This document shows positions 17,875 through 27,377 of a DNA stretch of 64,000 nucleotides, in pieces. The notes beneath the pieces were generated by a model. It was given only the letters and a program-made list of their open reading frames with translations. It had not been told where the DNA came from and made no database searches. Source of the stretch: Polynucleobacter sp. JS-JIR-II-b4 (GTDB lineage Bacteria > Pseudomonadota > Gammaproteobacteria > Burkholderiales > Burkholderiaceae); the NCBI RefSeq assembly GCF_018687815.1, contig NZ_CP061306.1, positions 1,116,001 through 1,180,000 of the forward strand, given 5' to 3'. Every line of letters starts with the position of its first letter. Positions within the stretch are counted from its first letter, which is position 1. A program made the translations under genes and the position numbers.

Positions 17875-19046
17875 CAGAAACCTGTCTTATAGGAAATGAA
17901 GGCAAAAATACCATCAACTAGCACAATCAAAACAATACTACTAACGACTGCTCTTGTAGCTGAAATACCAACTGCAGCCGCACCATTTCCCGTTTGCATG
18001 CCACGCAGGCAACCAACCGCTGAAACAACCACGCCAAAAAGCGTCGCTTTAATTAAACCTGAGCCAATATCTTCGATATCTACAGCCGAGAGCATGCCGT
18101 TGTAGAAGTTAATAAATGGAATGCCGTAAATCAACATCGTCAACATCGAGGAAAAAATACTGACGATGTCAGCAAACAAAGTCAAAATAGGCGCAACCAA
18201 AATACCCGCCAGAACACGTGGAACAACTAAAAAACGAATTGGGCTTAAGCCGCCAGAAACCAGCGCATCTACCTCACTATTAACAGTCATCGTGCCAATC
18301 TCGGCAGCAAATGCTGCTGAGGAACGTCCTGCTAACAAAATGGCGGTAATTAATGGGCCCATTTCTCGCACAATACCCAAAGCCGCCAACGGGCCGACAA
18401 AGGATACGGCGCCAAATTGCTGCATACCAATAGCAGCCTGAAAAGACAGGATGACGCCAATCAAAAACGCGACTAGTCCAACGATAGGTAATGCTGCAAT
18501 ACCCGCTTGCACAGCAGCGTTCACAAAATCACCCCAGCGCACTTGCTTGGGGTAACGAATAGACCAAGCTAAATCAGCCGCAAGATGTCCGGTAAATGAA
18601 ATTAATCCAACAGCATCATCAATTAAATTTTGTGTTGCCATTCCTGTACTGACAACAAAACTTCTTTTGGGCTTTACAACTGGAACGGGAAATAAATTAC
18701 CGATCGGATTGAATTCAGTTAGTAAAGGTTCATAGCGAGGATCTAAGCCCACGACATCAAACTTTGCACCCGCTGTTGTTTGCGCCTCTTCAATCCCAAT
18801 CAGAAATGCGATACCAGCCCCATCTAAAAAAGTGACTTTGCTTGCATCAAAAGTCAGGGACTTGCTTTTGCCATCACCCTGCTTGAGCCACACATCTTGA
18901 GAATCACGGATTTGAGTCCAAACACCGCCCAAGGAATAGACGTTCACATTGCCACTCATTAGTACTTTGGCGTTATTGGCATCTATCTGTGACCAAACAG
19001 CCACTGGGGCGTCAGAAACGGCAGAAATGGTGTCAGAAGTGCTCAT
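17874..19046 (-). CDS. MlaE-type permease fused to an N-terminal STAS-like domain
   Basis: A 390-residue protein. Residues about 15-130 look like a STAS domain (KSLTFDASKVTFLDGAGIAFLIG matches the STAS core, as in MlaB). Residues 150-390 are the MlaE permease with GMQQFGAVSFVGPLAALGIVREMGPL and the EIGTMTVNSEVDAL motif. In E. coli MlaB and MlaE are separate; here they are one polypeptide, a known arrangement in Proteobacteria. First gene of the lipid-transport operon, starting just beyond the tRNA-Arg terminator. Confidence 0.92.
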   Translation of the reverse strand: MSTSDTISAVSDAPVAVWSQIDANNAKVLMSGNVNVYSLGGVWTQIRDSQDVWLKQGDGKSKSLTFDASKVTFLDGAGIAFLIGIEEAQTTAGAKFDVVGLDPRYEPLLTEFNPIGNLFPVPVVKPKRSFVVSTGMATQNLIDDAVGLISFTGHLAADLAWSIRYPKQVRWGDFVNAAVQAGIAALPIVGLVAFLIGVILSFQAAIGMQQFGAVSFVGPLAALGIVREMGPLITAILLAGRSSAAFAAEIGTMTVNSEVDALVSGGLSPIRFLVVPRVLAGILVAPILTLFADIVSIFSSMLTMLIYGIPFINFYNGMLSAVDIEDIGSGLIKATLFGVVVSAVGCLRGMQTGNGAAAVGISATRAVVSSIVLIVLVDGIFAFISYKTGF

Positions 19047-19094
19047 AAGCAGACTATAAGGTATCTCTGTGAAAGATCTGAGAAAAGCCTATAA

Positions 19095-19126
19095 AGAGAA
19101 AGGGCCCAGTCTTTCAACTAGGCCCT
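19095..19126 (-). terminator. Intrinsic terminator of tRNA-Arg
   Basis: The minus strand forms a 10-bp stem (AGGGCCTAGT at 19126-19117 with ACTGGGCCCT at 19110-19101, one G-T pair; loop TGAAAG) followed by TTTCTCTTTAT. It lies 10 bases after the tRNA 3' end and before the MlaE-type gene. Confidence 0.85.
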
Positions 19127-19135
19127 CATATAGTT

Positions 19136-19212
19136 TGGTGCGGCTGGCAGGAATTGAACCCACGACCCCTTGGTTCGTAGCCAAGTACTCTATCCAGCTG
19201 AGCTACAGCCGC
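19136..19212 (-). tRNA. tRNA-Arg (anticodon ACG)
   Basis: A 77-base cloverleaf on the minus strand: acceptor GCGGCTG pairs with CAGCCGC, the D-arm is GCTCAGCTGGATAGAGT, the anticodon stem CTTGG/CCAAG holds loop CTACGAA (anticodon ACG), and the T-arm is GTGGG-TTCAATT-CCTGC. CCA is encoded. The ACG anticodon is normally deaminated to ICG by TadA to read CGU, CGC and CGA. No integrase or attachment-like repeat is next to it. Confidence 0.97.
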
Positions 19213-19230
19213 AACAGCCATAATTATGCC

Positions 19231-19731
19231 ATGGAAGAGAAGAACTACATCACCCCCGCTGGTCACGAACGCATTAAGACCGAGCTCCTTCAGCTCTTAA
19301 ACCTTGATAGACCGGAGGTTGTCAAGGTTGTGCACTGGGCTGCCAGCAATGGCGATCGATCTGAAAATGGTGACTATATCTATGGGAAAAAGCGCTTAAG
19401 GGAGATAGATAGACGGATCCGCTTCCTTAATAAACGTCTAGAATTTGCCGTGGTTGTCGATAATTCTGCTCGAAAATCAGGGGAAAATGACTCTGAGCAG
19501 GTGTTCTTTGGGGCTACTGTGACCTACGCAACCCTGGAAGGACCCGAAGCCAACAAGAAGACCCTAATCACAATTGTGGGCGTTGATGAGGTTGATCTGG
19601 ATAAAGGGCATGTCAGTTGGGTCTCACCTATAGCCAAGGCCTTAATCAAGTCTCGGATCGGAGACTGTGTTTTTATACAAACACCCACAGGCCCCGCTGA
19701 AATTGAAATCTTAGACGTTCAATACTTATAG
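19231..19731 (+). CDS. greB: Transcription elongation factor GreB
   Basis: GreB rescues backtracked RNA polymerase by stimulating transcript cleavage. The 166 residues begin MEEKNYITPAGHERIKTELL. The coiled-coil shows the acidic tip in ASNGDRSENGDYIYGKKRLREID with Asp and Glu residues, and the FKBP-like C-terminal domain follows. I choose the ATG at 19231 because upstream codons in this frame run antisense through tRNA-Arg. The 5' gap to the tRNA is only 18 bases, so its promoter must overlap the tRNA gene. It is convergent with spoT. The YGKKRLREIDRR motif favours GreB over GreA. Confidence 0.93.
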   Translation: MEEKNYITPAGHERIKTELLQLLNLDRPEVVKVVHWAASNGDRSENGDYIYGKKRLREIDRRIRFLNKRLEFAVVVDNSARKSGENDSEQVFFGATVTYATLEGPEANKKTLITIVGVDEVDLDKGHVSWVSPIAKALIKSRIGDCVFIQTPTGPAEIEILDVQYL

Positions 19732-19734
19732 AGT

Positions 19735-22134
19735 TCAAACAGCGCGAGTACGGGTTACCCGCATGACATCGGGATTGGCGCGCAAACTGCGCATCACCTT
19801 AGAAAGGTGCAATCGGTCATAAACTTGGATCGTAAAGCGAATAGTTACCGAGTCTTCTTTGAAGCGATCTTCCATGGATACATTCATGATGTTGGAGTCT
19901 GCCGAAGTAACACTACTCGCCACCCTAGCCAAAACTCCCTTACCTTGGCGCGTGTCGATCGCTAGGTCCACTTCAAACTCACGATTTAGCTCTTTGCCCC
20001 ACTCAACCTCAACCCACTTATCACTATCCTTAGAGAGCATGCGCAATGCCACTGTACAGTCGTTGGTGTGAACTTGTAATCCTTCACCCTTACCAAGATA
20101 ACCAATGATGTTATCGCCTGGTATAGGATGGCAGCAAGTTTGGAAATGAATCGAATTACCCTCACGCCCATCAACTAGGATAGCTTGGCGTTGATGATGA
20201 TGATAATGGCTTGCCTCTTGATTCGGCGCGACCCAATCCGCAACTCCCAAACGCATTTGCTCGGCACCGCCTTCATCATCGATCAAAATTTTCAGCCGAA
20301 TAGCCAGCTCCTGGGGAGAGCGTCGTCCTAAAGCAATGTTGACACATGCTTCTTCGCGGGTTTTATCACCCGTCCAATGCGTTAGCTTTTCCCAAATTTC
20401 TGGACTTAACAAGGCAGCATCAACGCCCTGCTGACGTAAAGCGTTTGCTAAAAGTCGCTCACCTAGTTGAAGCGATTCAGAATAATGTTTTGTTTTAAGG
20501 GAGTGTCGTATAGAAGCACGAGCTTTGCCAGTCCGCACAAATGCCAGCCAACCTGGATTGGGTTGTGAGCTTGCTGAAGTAATGACTTCAACAATGTCAC
20601 TATTCTTCAGCTCGCTACGTAAAGGCAATTGCAAGCCATTGATTTTGACTGCTACGCAGGTATTACCCAGATCACTATGGATAGAGTAAGCAAAATCTAG
20701 AGCAGTTGCGCCCCTTGGTAAGGCCCTAATCTGCCCAGTGGGTGTAAACACATAAACTGCATCTGGGAACAAGTCAATTTTGACGTGTTCTAAAAATTCT
20801 TGAGAGTCACCGCTGCTATCCTGAATATCAATCAAGGACTGCAGCCATTGGTGGGCTCTGTTTTGCACCTCACTCATATCAGGGGAGCCGTCTTTATAAG
20901 CCCAATGCGCAGCTACCCCAGCCTCAGCTACCGCATGCATTTCCGTTGTACGAATCTGAAACTCTACTGGCACTCCTGAAGGACCCAATAAAGTGGTGTG
21001 TAAGGATTGATAGCCGTTTAATTTGGGGATCGCAATGTAATCCTTAAATTTCCCTGGCATGGGCTTGTATAGAGAATGCAAGATACCGAGTGCGCGATAG
21101 CATGCATCAATCGAATGTACGGTAACCCGGAATGCATACACATCTAATACCTGCGAAAAGCTTAAATGCTTTGAGCGCATCTTGGTATAGATACTGAAGA
21201 GTGTTTTCTCACGACCGCGCAGATCTACCTCTAAATTGGCTTTAGCAAAGGCCATGCGTGAAGCCTGCAAAATCTTTTCAACCATTTCCTTGCGGTTGCC
21301 GCGTGCACGCTTAACGGCTCCCTCAATGACTCGGAAACGCATGGGCATAGAGTAACGGAAGCTGAGATCTTGTAGATCACGGTAAATGATGTTCAACCCA
21401 AGACGATGGGCGATTGGTGCGTAGATTTCGATTGTTTCAGCGGCTACACGACGGCGCTTCTCCATGGGTACAGCGTCCAGGGTGCGCATATTGTGGGTGC
21501 GGTCAGCAAGCTTGACCAAGATGACTCGAACGTCGCGCGCCATGGCCATGAACATCTTGCGAAAGCTCTCTGCTTGCGCCTCCGCATGACTTTGAAACTC
21601 TAATTTATCGAGCTTTGTTAAGCCTTCAACTAGCTCAGCTACTTTATTACCGAACTTTTCAACTAAGTCTGCCTTTGTACAGCCAGTATCTTCAATCACA
21701 TCATGCATCAACGCAGCCATGATGGATTGCGCATCCAAGCGCCACGTTGCGCATAGTTCAGCTACAGCAACTGGATGGGTAATGTAAGGTTCGCCGCTAT
21801 GACGGTATTGGCCTAGATGAGCAGCATCAGAAAACTGAAATGCTTTTTTGATTTGTGCAATTTCTTCAGGCTTGAGATAGGAAAGCTTTGCTAGCAATCC
21901 CTCAATAGAAACCACCTGGTGTTTGAGAGGAAGAATGGGCGCTGATGTCGGGCCGAATAAATGCCGACTCGATTGCGCCAACAAACTCGCAATGATGGAT
22001 TTTTTACCGCTTTGAATTGGTGTGTCGGAATTGATATCCAACAACTGTGCTTGAGTAGGGTCAAGCGAAGCATCCTTAGACGAGATGCCTCCTACTTTAT
22101 CCGATGTATTGACTAGTCCTAAAGGGAGCTCCAC
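19735..22134 (-). CDS. spoT: Bifunctional (p)ppGpp synthetase/hydrolase
   Basis: SpoT makes and destroys the stringent-response alarmone. Of 799 residues, an intact HD hydrolase domain is present (His in EPYITHPVAVAEL near 120, and HDVIEDTG at 144-151), followed by the synthetase domain (YQSLHTTLLGPSGVPVEFQIRT), a TGS domain (VFTPTGQIRALPRGATALDFAY) and a C-terminal ACT domain. The N-terminus has about 75 residues before the HD domain. The start is a GTG at 22134 with AAGGGG seven bases upstream. It follows rpoZ by 15 bases, the common gmk-rpoZ-spoT order. Confidence 0.96.
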   Translation of the reverse strand: MELPLGLVNTSDKVGGISSKDASLDPTQAQLLDINSDTPIQSGKKSIIASLLAQSSRHLFGPTSAPILPLKHQVVSIEGLLAKLSYLKPEEIAQIKKAFQFSDAAHLGQYRHSGEPYITHPVAVAELCATWRLDAQSIMAALMHDVIEDTGCTKADLVEKFGNKVAELVEGLTKLDKLEFQSHAEAQAESFRKMFMAMARDVRVILVKLADRTHNMRTLDAVPMEKRRRVAAETIEIYAPIAHRLGLNIIYRDLQDLSFRYSMPMRFRVIEGAVKRARGNRKEMVEKILQASRMAFAKANLEVDLRGREKTLFSIYTKMRSKHLSFSQVLDVYAFRVTVHSIDACYRALGILHSLYKPMPGKFKDYIAIPKLNGYQSLHTTLLGPSGVPVEFQIRTTEMHAVAEAGVAAHWAYKDGSPDMSEVQNRAHQWLQSLIDIQDSSGDSQEFLEHVKIDLFPDAVYVFTPTGQIRALPRGATALDFAYSIHSDLGNTCVAVKINGLQLPLRSELKNSDIVEVITSASSQPNPGWLAFVRTGKARASIRHSLKTKHYSESLQLGERLLANALRQQGVDAALLSPEIWEKLTHWTGDKTREEACVNIALGRRSPQELAIRLKILIDDEGGAEQMRLGVADWVAPNQEASHYHHHQRQAILVDGREGNSIHFQTCCHPIPGDNIIGYLGKGEGLQVHTNDCTVALRMLSKDSDKWVEVEWGKELNREFEVDLAIDTRQGKGVLARVASSVTSADSNIMNVSMEDRFKEDSVTIRFTIQVYDRLHLSKVMRSLRANPDVMRVTRTRAV

Positions 22135-22149
22135 ACCGGAACCCCTTAA

Positions 22150-22353
22150 TTACAAAGGTACTTTGGTCAACATGTCACGGTCAGTCACGCCAGCAGCTAC
22201 TTCGCGCAATGCAACTACGGTAGCTTTATCTCTGGACTCAACACGTGGGGAGTGACCTTGCACCAATTGGCGGGCACGATATGTCGCGGCCAAAACCAAT
22301 TCAAAACGATTAGGGATAGTTTTAAGGCAATCTTCTACAGTAATACGTGCCAT
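22150..22353 (-). CDS. rpoZ: RNA polymerase omega subunit
   Basis: Omega assists folding of the beta-prime subunit and forms part of the ppGpp binding site. The 67-residue sequence starts [30 protein letters not shown], an almost canonical omega N-terminus, and includes [13 protein letters not shown]. It lies between gmk and spoT on the same strand, as in many Proteobacteria. Confidence 0.97.
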   Translation of the reverse strand: MARITVEDCLKTIPNRFELVLAATYRARQLVQGHSPRVESRDKATVVALREVAAGVTDRDMLTKVPL

Positions 22354-22397
22354 GCTGGACTCACTTAATTTAGCTTCAATACCTATAGGATAACTGA

Positions 22398-23036
22398 TTA
22401 GACCCCGAGGCGCTTCAAAAGGGCTGGATTTCTGGCCATACTGGGCCCAGAACGCAAGCGGCTCGAAGCCAAGATATGCTTTAAATCGATCAATGCCTGA
22501 TCAAATAAATCATTCACCACGATGTAATCAGCCTCATGAGCATGCAGAAGCTCTACGTGGGCAGCTGCCAAGCGACGCTGGATTGTGGCTTCATCATCCT
22601 GACCGCGCTTACGTAGCCGCTCTTCTAAAGCCTCTATCGATGGCGGGAAGATAAAGATCCACTGCACAGAAGGTATTAACTTCCGAATTTGTTGAGCGCC
22701 CTGCCAATCAATCTCCAACATGACATCGCTACCCGCCTGCATTTGAGACTCAATCCAAGGTTTTGAAGTCCCATAAAAATGACCATGGACTTCTGCCCAC
22801 TCTAAAAAATGTCCCTGATCACGTTCTTGCAGAAAATCTTCTTTTGTCAGAAAGCGGTAATCCTTGCCATCTACTTCACCAGGTCGCGGTGCTCGCGTGG
22901 TAGTTGATAAAGATAACTTCAATCCGGCCTCGTCTTTAAGTAAGGCATTCACTAAAGAGGATTTACCTGCGCCTGAGGGCGCAACAATCATCAACATACT
23001 GCCTTGGTAGGATGGTGTCGGAGTGGAGTTAGTCAT
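22398..23036 (-). CDS. gmk: Guanylate kinase
   Basis: Gmk phosphorylates GMP to GDP. The 212-residue protein has the P-loop [16 protein letters not shown] (about residues 13-28), the GMP-binding [17 protein letters not shown], and the [11 protein letters not shown] segment. The lid and [12 protein letters not shown] motif are normal. It sits between yicC and rpoZ in the same orientation, probably in one operon with both. Confidence 0.97.
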   Translation of the reverse strand: MTNSTPTPSYQGSMLMIVAPSGAGKSSLVNALLKDEAGLKLSLSTTTRAPRPGEVDGKDYRFLTKEDFLQERDQGHFLEWAEVHGHFYGTSKPWIESQMQAGSDVMLEIDWQGAQQIRKLIPSVQWIFIFPPSIEALEERLRKRGQDDEATIQRRLAAAHVELLHAHEADYIVVNDLFDQALIDLKHILASSRLRSGPSMARNPALLKRLGV

Positions 23037-23052
23037 AAATCAATAATATGGA

Positions 23053-23982
23053 TTACTCGAGGTTTTGAACTTGCTCACGCATTTGCTCAATGAATAACTT
23101 GAGCTCTAGAGCTGCTTGTGTGCATTCTTCTGATACAGACTTAGAACTTAGGGTGTTGGCTTCGCGATTCAGTTCTTGCATCAAAAAATCTAAACGCTTA
23201 CCAACAGGGCCTTTGCCTGCAAGTGCGGTATCTACTGCCTGAAGGTGAGTCTTTAAGCGTGCGAACTCTTCCGCCACATCGATGCGCACCGCATAAAGCA
23301 CAACCTCTTGACGAATACGCTCCATTAGTTCGGCACCCGCCTTGGCTTGTTCTTGAGCAGCTAATGCTTCAGCCAATCGCTCTGTGAGCTTTTCTTGATA
23401 CTGAGCCACGTACTCTGGAACTTTAGGTTCAATCACCTTAACGATGTCATGCATCTTGCCGGTAATGCTAGTTAGAACGGCAACCAGGGCCCTGCCTTCT
23501 GAATGGCGACTCTCCATGAGAGCTACAAGCGCTGCGCGCCCAGCTTCAACTGTGGCAGTGATCCAGCTATCTTCTTCGCCACGAGGCTCAGAAACAATGC
23601 CAGGCCAACGCAACACTTCAGCAATACTCAATTCTTGCGCTTTCGGAAAAGCTTCTTGGGCTTTTTCCTGCAGGGTATACAGGGCATCAAGGCGATCTCG
23701 ACTTATGGCACCCAAAGCATGTGGATTACTTTTGGCAGCACCTGCTACTGCGCTATTGACCCGCCATGCCGCCCTAAACTCGACTTTTCCGCGCGATAGG
23801 CTTTGGGTAGCCAGCTCTCGCAAGGCAGGCTCTGCCCCACGACACTCGTCCGGAAGACGAAATCCTAGATCCAGAAAGCGGCTATTAACAGCCCGACATT
23901 CCACCTGCAGATCAGCAACTACACCAGCTCCTAGGGAGACTTGGCGAGAAGCGCTGCCATAACCAGTCATGCTCGATATCAT
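23053..23982 (-). CDS. yicC: YicC family endoribonuclease
   Basis: A 309-residue member of the YicC/YloC family, for which endoribonuclease activity has been reported in E. coli. The N-terminal signature MISSMTGYGSA and the C-terminal GPVGKRLDFLMQELNREANTLSSKS are highly characteristic. It lies upstream of gmk, and is divergent from rph with a 57-base gap that must hold both promoters. Confidence 0.93.
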   Translation of the reverse strand: MISSMTGYGSASRQVSLGAGVVADLQVECRAVNSRFLDLGFRLPDECRGAEPALRELATQSLSRGKVEFRAAWRVNSAVAGAAKSNPHALGAISRDRLDALYTLQEKAQEAFPKAQELSIAEVLRWPGIVSEPRGEEDSWITATVEAGRAALVALMESRHSEGRALVAVLTSITGKMHDIVKVIEPKVPEYVAQYQEKLTERLAEALAAQEQAKAGAELMERIRQEVVLYAVRIDVAEEFARLKTHLQAVDTALAGKGPVGKRLDFLMQELNREANTLSSKSVSEECTQAALELKLFIEQMREQVQNLE

Positions 23983-24039
23983 ATGGACATTGTAGATTCA
24001 TTATTGAACTAGACCCCAACCCCACAGGACCCCCTTTCC

Positions 24040-24780
24040 ATGAGCACAGCAAACCCAGTCAACATTGCCCGCCCTAGCGGCCGTAAGCCCACCGATTTGC
24101 GCCCAGTAACCATCTCTAGAGCCTTTACTAAGCATGCTGAAGGATCAGTATTGATCGCCTTTGGAGATACCAAGGTTCTGTGTACTGCCAGCATCCTGGA
24201 AAAAGTGCCTCCACATAAGAAAGGCTCCGGAGAAGGCTGGGTTACTGCTGAATACGGCATGCTGCCCCGCTCCACCCATACCCGCAGCGATCGTGAAGCT
24301 GCCCGCGGCAAACAATCTGGTCGCACTCAAGAAATTCAGCGCCTCATTGGCCGTGCCATGCGTAGCGTCTTTGATTTAAAAGTATTAGGTGAGAGAACCA
24401 TTCACCTCGATTGCGACGTGCTGCAGGCTGATGGCGGAACACGTACTGCATCTATTACTGGCGCCTATGTTGCGGCTCGTGATGCAGTAAACCAACTTCT
24501 TAAAAGTGGCGTCCTCAGCAAGGATCCCATTATCGATAGCGTTGCTGCAATTTCCGTTGGCATTTATCAAGGCGTTCCAGTGTTGGACTTGGATTACCCA
24601 GAAGACTCTTCATGCGATACCGATATGAATGTGGTCATGACCGGCAAAGGCGGAATGATTGAAGTTCAAGGCACAGCAGAAGGTGCCGCTTTCTCTCGAG
24701 CAGAACTCAATGCACTCCTGGATCTGGCTGAGCAAGGTATTCAAGAGCTCACCCAAATGCAAAGTGATGCATTGAAATAA
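24040..24780 (+). CDS. rph: Ribonuclease PH
   Basis: RNase PH trims tRNA 3' ends by phosphorolysis. The 246-residue protein shows the family motifs [38 protein letters not shown] and the phosphate-binding [20 protein letters not shown], plus [20 protein letters not shown]. Length is normal. It starts the rph-rdgB-hemW row and is divergent from yicC. Confidence 0.97.
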   Translation: MSTANPVNIARPSGRKPTDLRPVTISRAFTKHAEGSVLIAFGDTKVLCTASILEKVPPHKKGSGEGWVTAEYGMLPRSTHTRSDREAARGKQSGRTQEIQRLIGRAMRSVFDLKVLGERTIHLDCDVLQADGGTRTASITGAYVAARDAVNQLLKSGVLSKDPIIDSVAAISVGIYQGVPVLDLDYPEDSSCDTDMNVVMTGKGGMIEVQGTAEGAAFSRAELNALLDLAEQGIQELTQMQSDALK

Positions 24781-24788
24781 AGATCGCC

Positions 24789-25379
24789 ATGCAAAAGCTC
24801 GTTCTCGCATCTAACAATGCCGGTAAGGTAAAAGAGTTTCAGGCGTTATTAGCGCCCTTGAGCTTTCAAGTGATCCCCCAAGGTGAATTGGGCATTCCTT
24901 CTGCAGAAGAGCCACACTTCACCTTTGTGGAGAATGCTCTTACTAAGGCAAGGCATGCAAGCGCTGCATCAGGCTTACCGGCGTTGGCCGATGATTCCGG
25001 TATATGTACACATGCATTAAACGGCCAGCCTGGCGTTTTGTCGGCGCGCTTTGCTGGTGAGCAAGGCGATGATGCAGCCAATAATCAAAAACTCATTCAA
25101 GATTTAAAAGATCAGGCAGATCGAAGTGCGCATTATGTGTGCGCATTGGTTTTTGTAAATAGCGCAAATGATCCTGAACCCATCATTGTGCAAACACGTT
25201 GGTATGGGCAGATTGTTGATGAAGCTGCTGGTAGCAATGGTTTTGGGTATGACCCCTATTTCTTTTTGCCAGATCAAAAATGTACTGCTGCTGAGCTAGA
25301 GCCAGAAAAAAAGAATTCAATCAGTCACCGGGGTCAAGCGCTACGTGAATTGATTGCACAACTCAAAAGCCGTGCTTAA
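24789..25379 (+). CDS. rdgB: XTP/dITP diphosphatase
   Basis: RdgB removes XTP and (d)ITP from the nucleotide pool. The 196-residue protein has the N-terminal substrate motif ASNNAGKVKEFQALL, the FVENALTKARHAS segment, the acidic GLPALADDSGIC metal site and the C-terminal FGYDPYFFLP plus SHRGQALREL. It starts 8 bases after rph and overlaps the likely hemW start. Confidence 0.96.
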   Translation: MQKLVLASNNAGKVKEFQALLAPLSFQVIPQGELGIPSAEEPHFTFVENALTKARHASAASGLPALADDSGICTHALNGQPGVLSARFAGEQGDDAANNQKLIQDLKDQADRSAHYVCALVFVNSANDPEPIIVQTRWYGQIVDEAAGSNGFGYDPYFFLPDQKCTAAELEPEKKNSISHRGQALRELIAQLKSRA

Positions 25380-26559
25380 TTCCAGCCCCAACAAAGTAAC
25401 GCTGACTACATTGCCTCCATTGGCTTTGTATATTCACTTTCCCTGGTGCGAAAAGAAATGCCCCTATTGCGATTTCAATTCACATCAAATTAAAGAGGGT
25501 ATTACCAAGGCGGGCTTTGATGAGCAGCGCTATATCAATGCACTGATTGCTGACCTAGAAACTGAATTACCTAATATTTGGGGGCGTCAGGTCCATAGCA
25601 TCTTTATTGGTGGTGGAACGCCAAGTCTGCTATCTGCCCAATGCATGGATCAATTACTTTGCGCTATCCGCGCTCGAGTAAATCTTGAGCCCGACGCTGA
25701 AATTACGATGGAAGCTAACCCAGGATCGATCGAAGCCGATAAATTTGCAGGATTTGCAAAGGCAGGCATTAATCGAGTGTCGATCGGAGTTCAGAGCTTT
25801 CAGGATGAACAGCTCAAAGCCTTGGGCCGCATACACAATGGCGAGGAAGCCAAGCGCGCAATAGCAATTGCCCTGAAACACTTCAAATCGGTGAATCTGG
25901 ATTTGATGTACGGACTCCCAAAGCAGACTTTAGAGTTAGCCAAGGCAGATATTGAGACAGCCCTTTCTTTTAAAACGCCCCATCTGTCTTTTTATAATCT
26001 CACGCTAGAACCGAATACCTACTTTGCAAACTTTCCTCCGCAATTACCTAGCGATGATGAAGTGGATGCCATCTTTGAGCAGAATTTAGATTTGCTCACC
26101 AAGGCAGGCTACAAACGTTATGAAGTCTCTGCCTATGCGCAGAGAAACCAAGAGTGCAAACACAATTTGAACTATTGGCGCTTTGGTGATTACATTGGCA
26201 TTGGAGCAGGCGCTCATGGAAAGATTTCTTTTCCAGACAAAATTACTCGCCAAGTAAGAGAGCGCCATCCAGAAAGTTATATGCAAGCAATGGAGTCCAA
26301 GGGAAATGCGTTGATTGAATCTCGGGTTCTTGAGGCTAAGGATCTGCCTTTCGAATTCATGCTCAATACCCTCAGACTGACAGATGGCGTTGCCACCAAT
26401 ACTTTCAGCGAGAGAACTGGTCTGCCTTTAAACGTGATTAGCAAAGGCTTGGCAGAAGCTAGTAATAAGCAATTACTAGATGAGAATCCCAGTCAGCTGA
26501 AAGCCACACCACTAGGAATGCGCTACCTCAACAATCTTCAAGAGATGTTTTTGGATTGA
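25372..26559 (+). CDS. hemW: Radical SAM heme chaperone HemW
   Basis: HemW is a radical-SAM-family heme-binding protein, long misannotated as an oxygen-independent coproporphyrinogen oxidase. The iron-sulfur motif CEKKCPYC follows LALYIHFPW. The SAM-binding FIGGGTPSLL and the HemN C-terminal domain (GVATNTFSERTGLPL) are present. The His residues upstream of the cluster fit HemW, which lacks the true HemN N-terminal features. The start is uncertain: I take the GTG at 25372 (overlapping rdgB by 8 bases), but a TTG at 25354 is also in frame. Neither has a clear ribosome binding site. Confidence 0.92.
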   Translation: MLNSSPNKVTLTTLPPLALYIHFPWCEKKCPYCDFNSHQIKEGITKAGFDEQRYINALIADLETELPNIWGRQVHSIFIGGGTPSLLSAQCMDQLLCAIRARVNLEPDAEITMEANPGSIEADKFAGFAKAGINRVSIGVQSFQDEQLKALGRIHNGEEAKRAIAIALKHFKSVNLDLMYGLPKQTLELAKADIETALSFKTPHLSFYNLTLEPNTYFANFPPQLPSDDEVDAIFEQNLDLLTKAGYKRYEVSAYAQRNQECKHNLNYWRFGDYIGIGAGAHGKISFPDKITRQVRERHPESYMQAMESKGNALIESRVLEAKDLPFEFMLNTLRLTDGVATNTFSERTGLPLNVISKGLAEASNKQLLDENPSQLKATPLGMRYLNNLQEMFLD

Positions 26560-26572
26560 CTTGCCTTGAGTG

Positions 26573-27370
26573 CTAGTTACCAGTCCAAATCGGTGGCTCG
26601 CCCTTTAAAAAAGCAGCAACTCCGTTTTTGAAATCATGACTGCCATAGGTTTCACTGATGAGATCATTGCAGTCAGGCAGATTATTTTTTATTAATCTTG
26701 CTAATACTAGCTTGCTTGATTTTTGGGTGATGGGAGCCAATTTACTCAATCGCTCTGCAAGAACATCGGCCTCATGCCCTAACTGATCTTGTTCGTATGT
26801 TGCCAATAGAAATCCCTGCTTTAGTAACTCTGGAGCTGAAATCATTTCTGCCAATAGCAACATCCGCTTCACAATATTGATATTCAGATGCACCACCAAC
26901 CAAGCAACATTACCTGCGGATAAACAGTTGCCAAGTGTTTTAGCAATGGGTACGCCATACTTGGCATCAGGAGTTGAAATTCGGAAGTCGCAGCAACTAG
27001 CTATCGCTAATCCGCCACCAACAGCCATGCCATCAATCACGGCAATCGTCGGAATGGGCAAGGTAGCGAGCGGACTTAGGTAGTCATCAATCCCCTTTTC
27101 GTAGAGAACGCCATCTTGACCATCTTTAAAACTAGCAAATTGCGCTATATCGCTGCCGGATATAAAAGACTTACCGCCAGCGCCGCGCAAGATGGCTACT
27201 CGTATCTTTGGATTCTTGGCAATATCTTCACAGATGGACTTCAGGCTTTGATACATCCCTACTGTCATTGCGTTGCGTGCCGCTACATGATCAAAGGTAA
27301 TGTGGGCAACATTGCCGCGTATCTCTAGCGAGACTTGTGCAATATTGCCCACCTTATTTTGTTGTGTCAT
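26573..27370 (-). CDS. Enoyl-CoA hydratase/isomerase family protein
   Basis: This 265-residue crotonase-fold protein has the oxyanion-hole segments GGKSFISGSDIAQF and IPTIAVIDGMAVGGGLAIASCCDFRIS. The two catalytic Glu residues of true enoyl-CoA hydratases are not evident at their usual places (GMAVGGGLAIA lacks the first). The reaction may therefore differ, for example isomerase, decarboxylase or CoA hydrolase. The Bug protein gene lies 8 bases upstream on the same strand, and a CoA-transferase gene is divergent next to that, suggesting a small organic-acid catabolic cluster. Confidence 0.88.
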   Translation of the reverse strand: MTQQNKVGNIAQVSLEIRGNVAHITFDHVAARNAMTVGMYQSLKSICEDIAKNPKIRVAILRGAGGKSFISGSDIAQFASFKDGQDGVLYEKGIDDYLSPLATLPIPTIAVIDGMAVGGGLAIASCCDFRISTPDAKYGVPIAKTLGNCLSAGNVAWLVVHLNINIVKRMLLLAEMISAPELLKQGFLLATYEQDQLGHEADVLAERLSKLAPITQKSSKLVLARLIKNNLPDCNDLISETYGSHDFKNGVAAFLKGEPPIWTGN

Positions 27371-27377
27371 AAAAAGC

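Noticed and set aside
13746..19046. Integrative element next to tRNA-Arg
   Set aside because: No integrase, no direct repeat of the tRNA 3' end, and the neighbouring genes form a normal MCE operon.
19069..19230. N-terminal extension of greB back to 19069
   Set aside because: It would read antisense through tRNA-Arg, adds about 54 residues not typical of GreB, and the ATG at 19231 gives a normal N-terminus.
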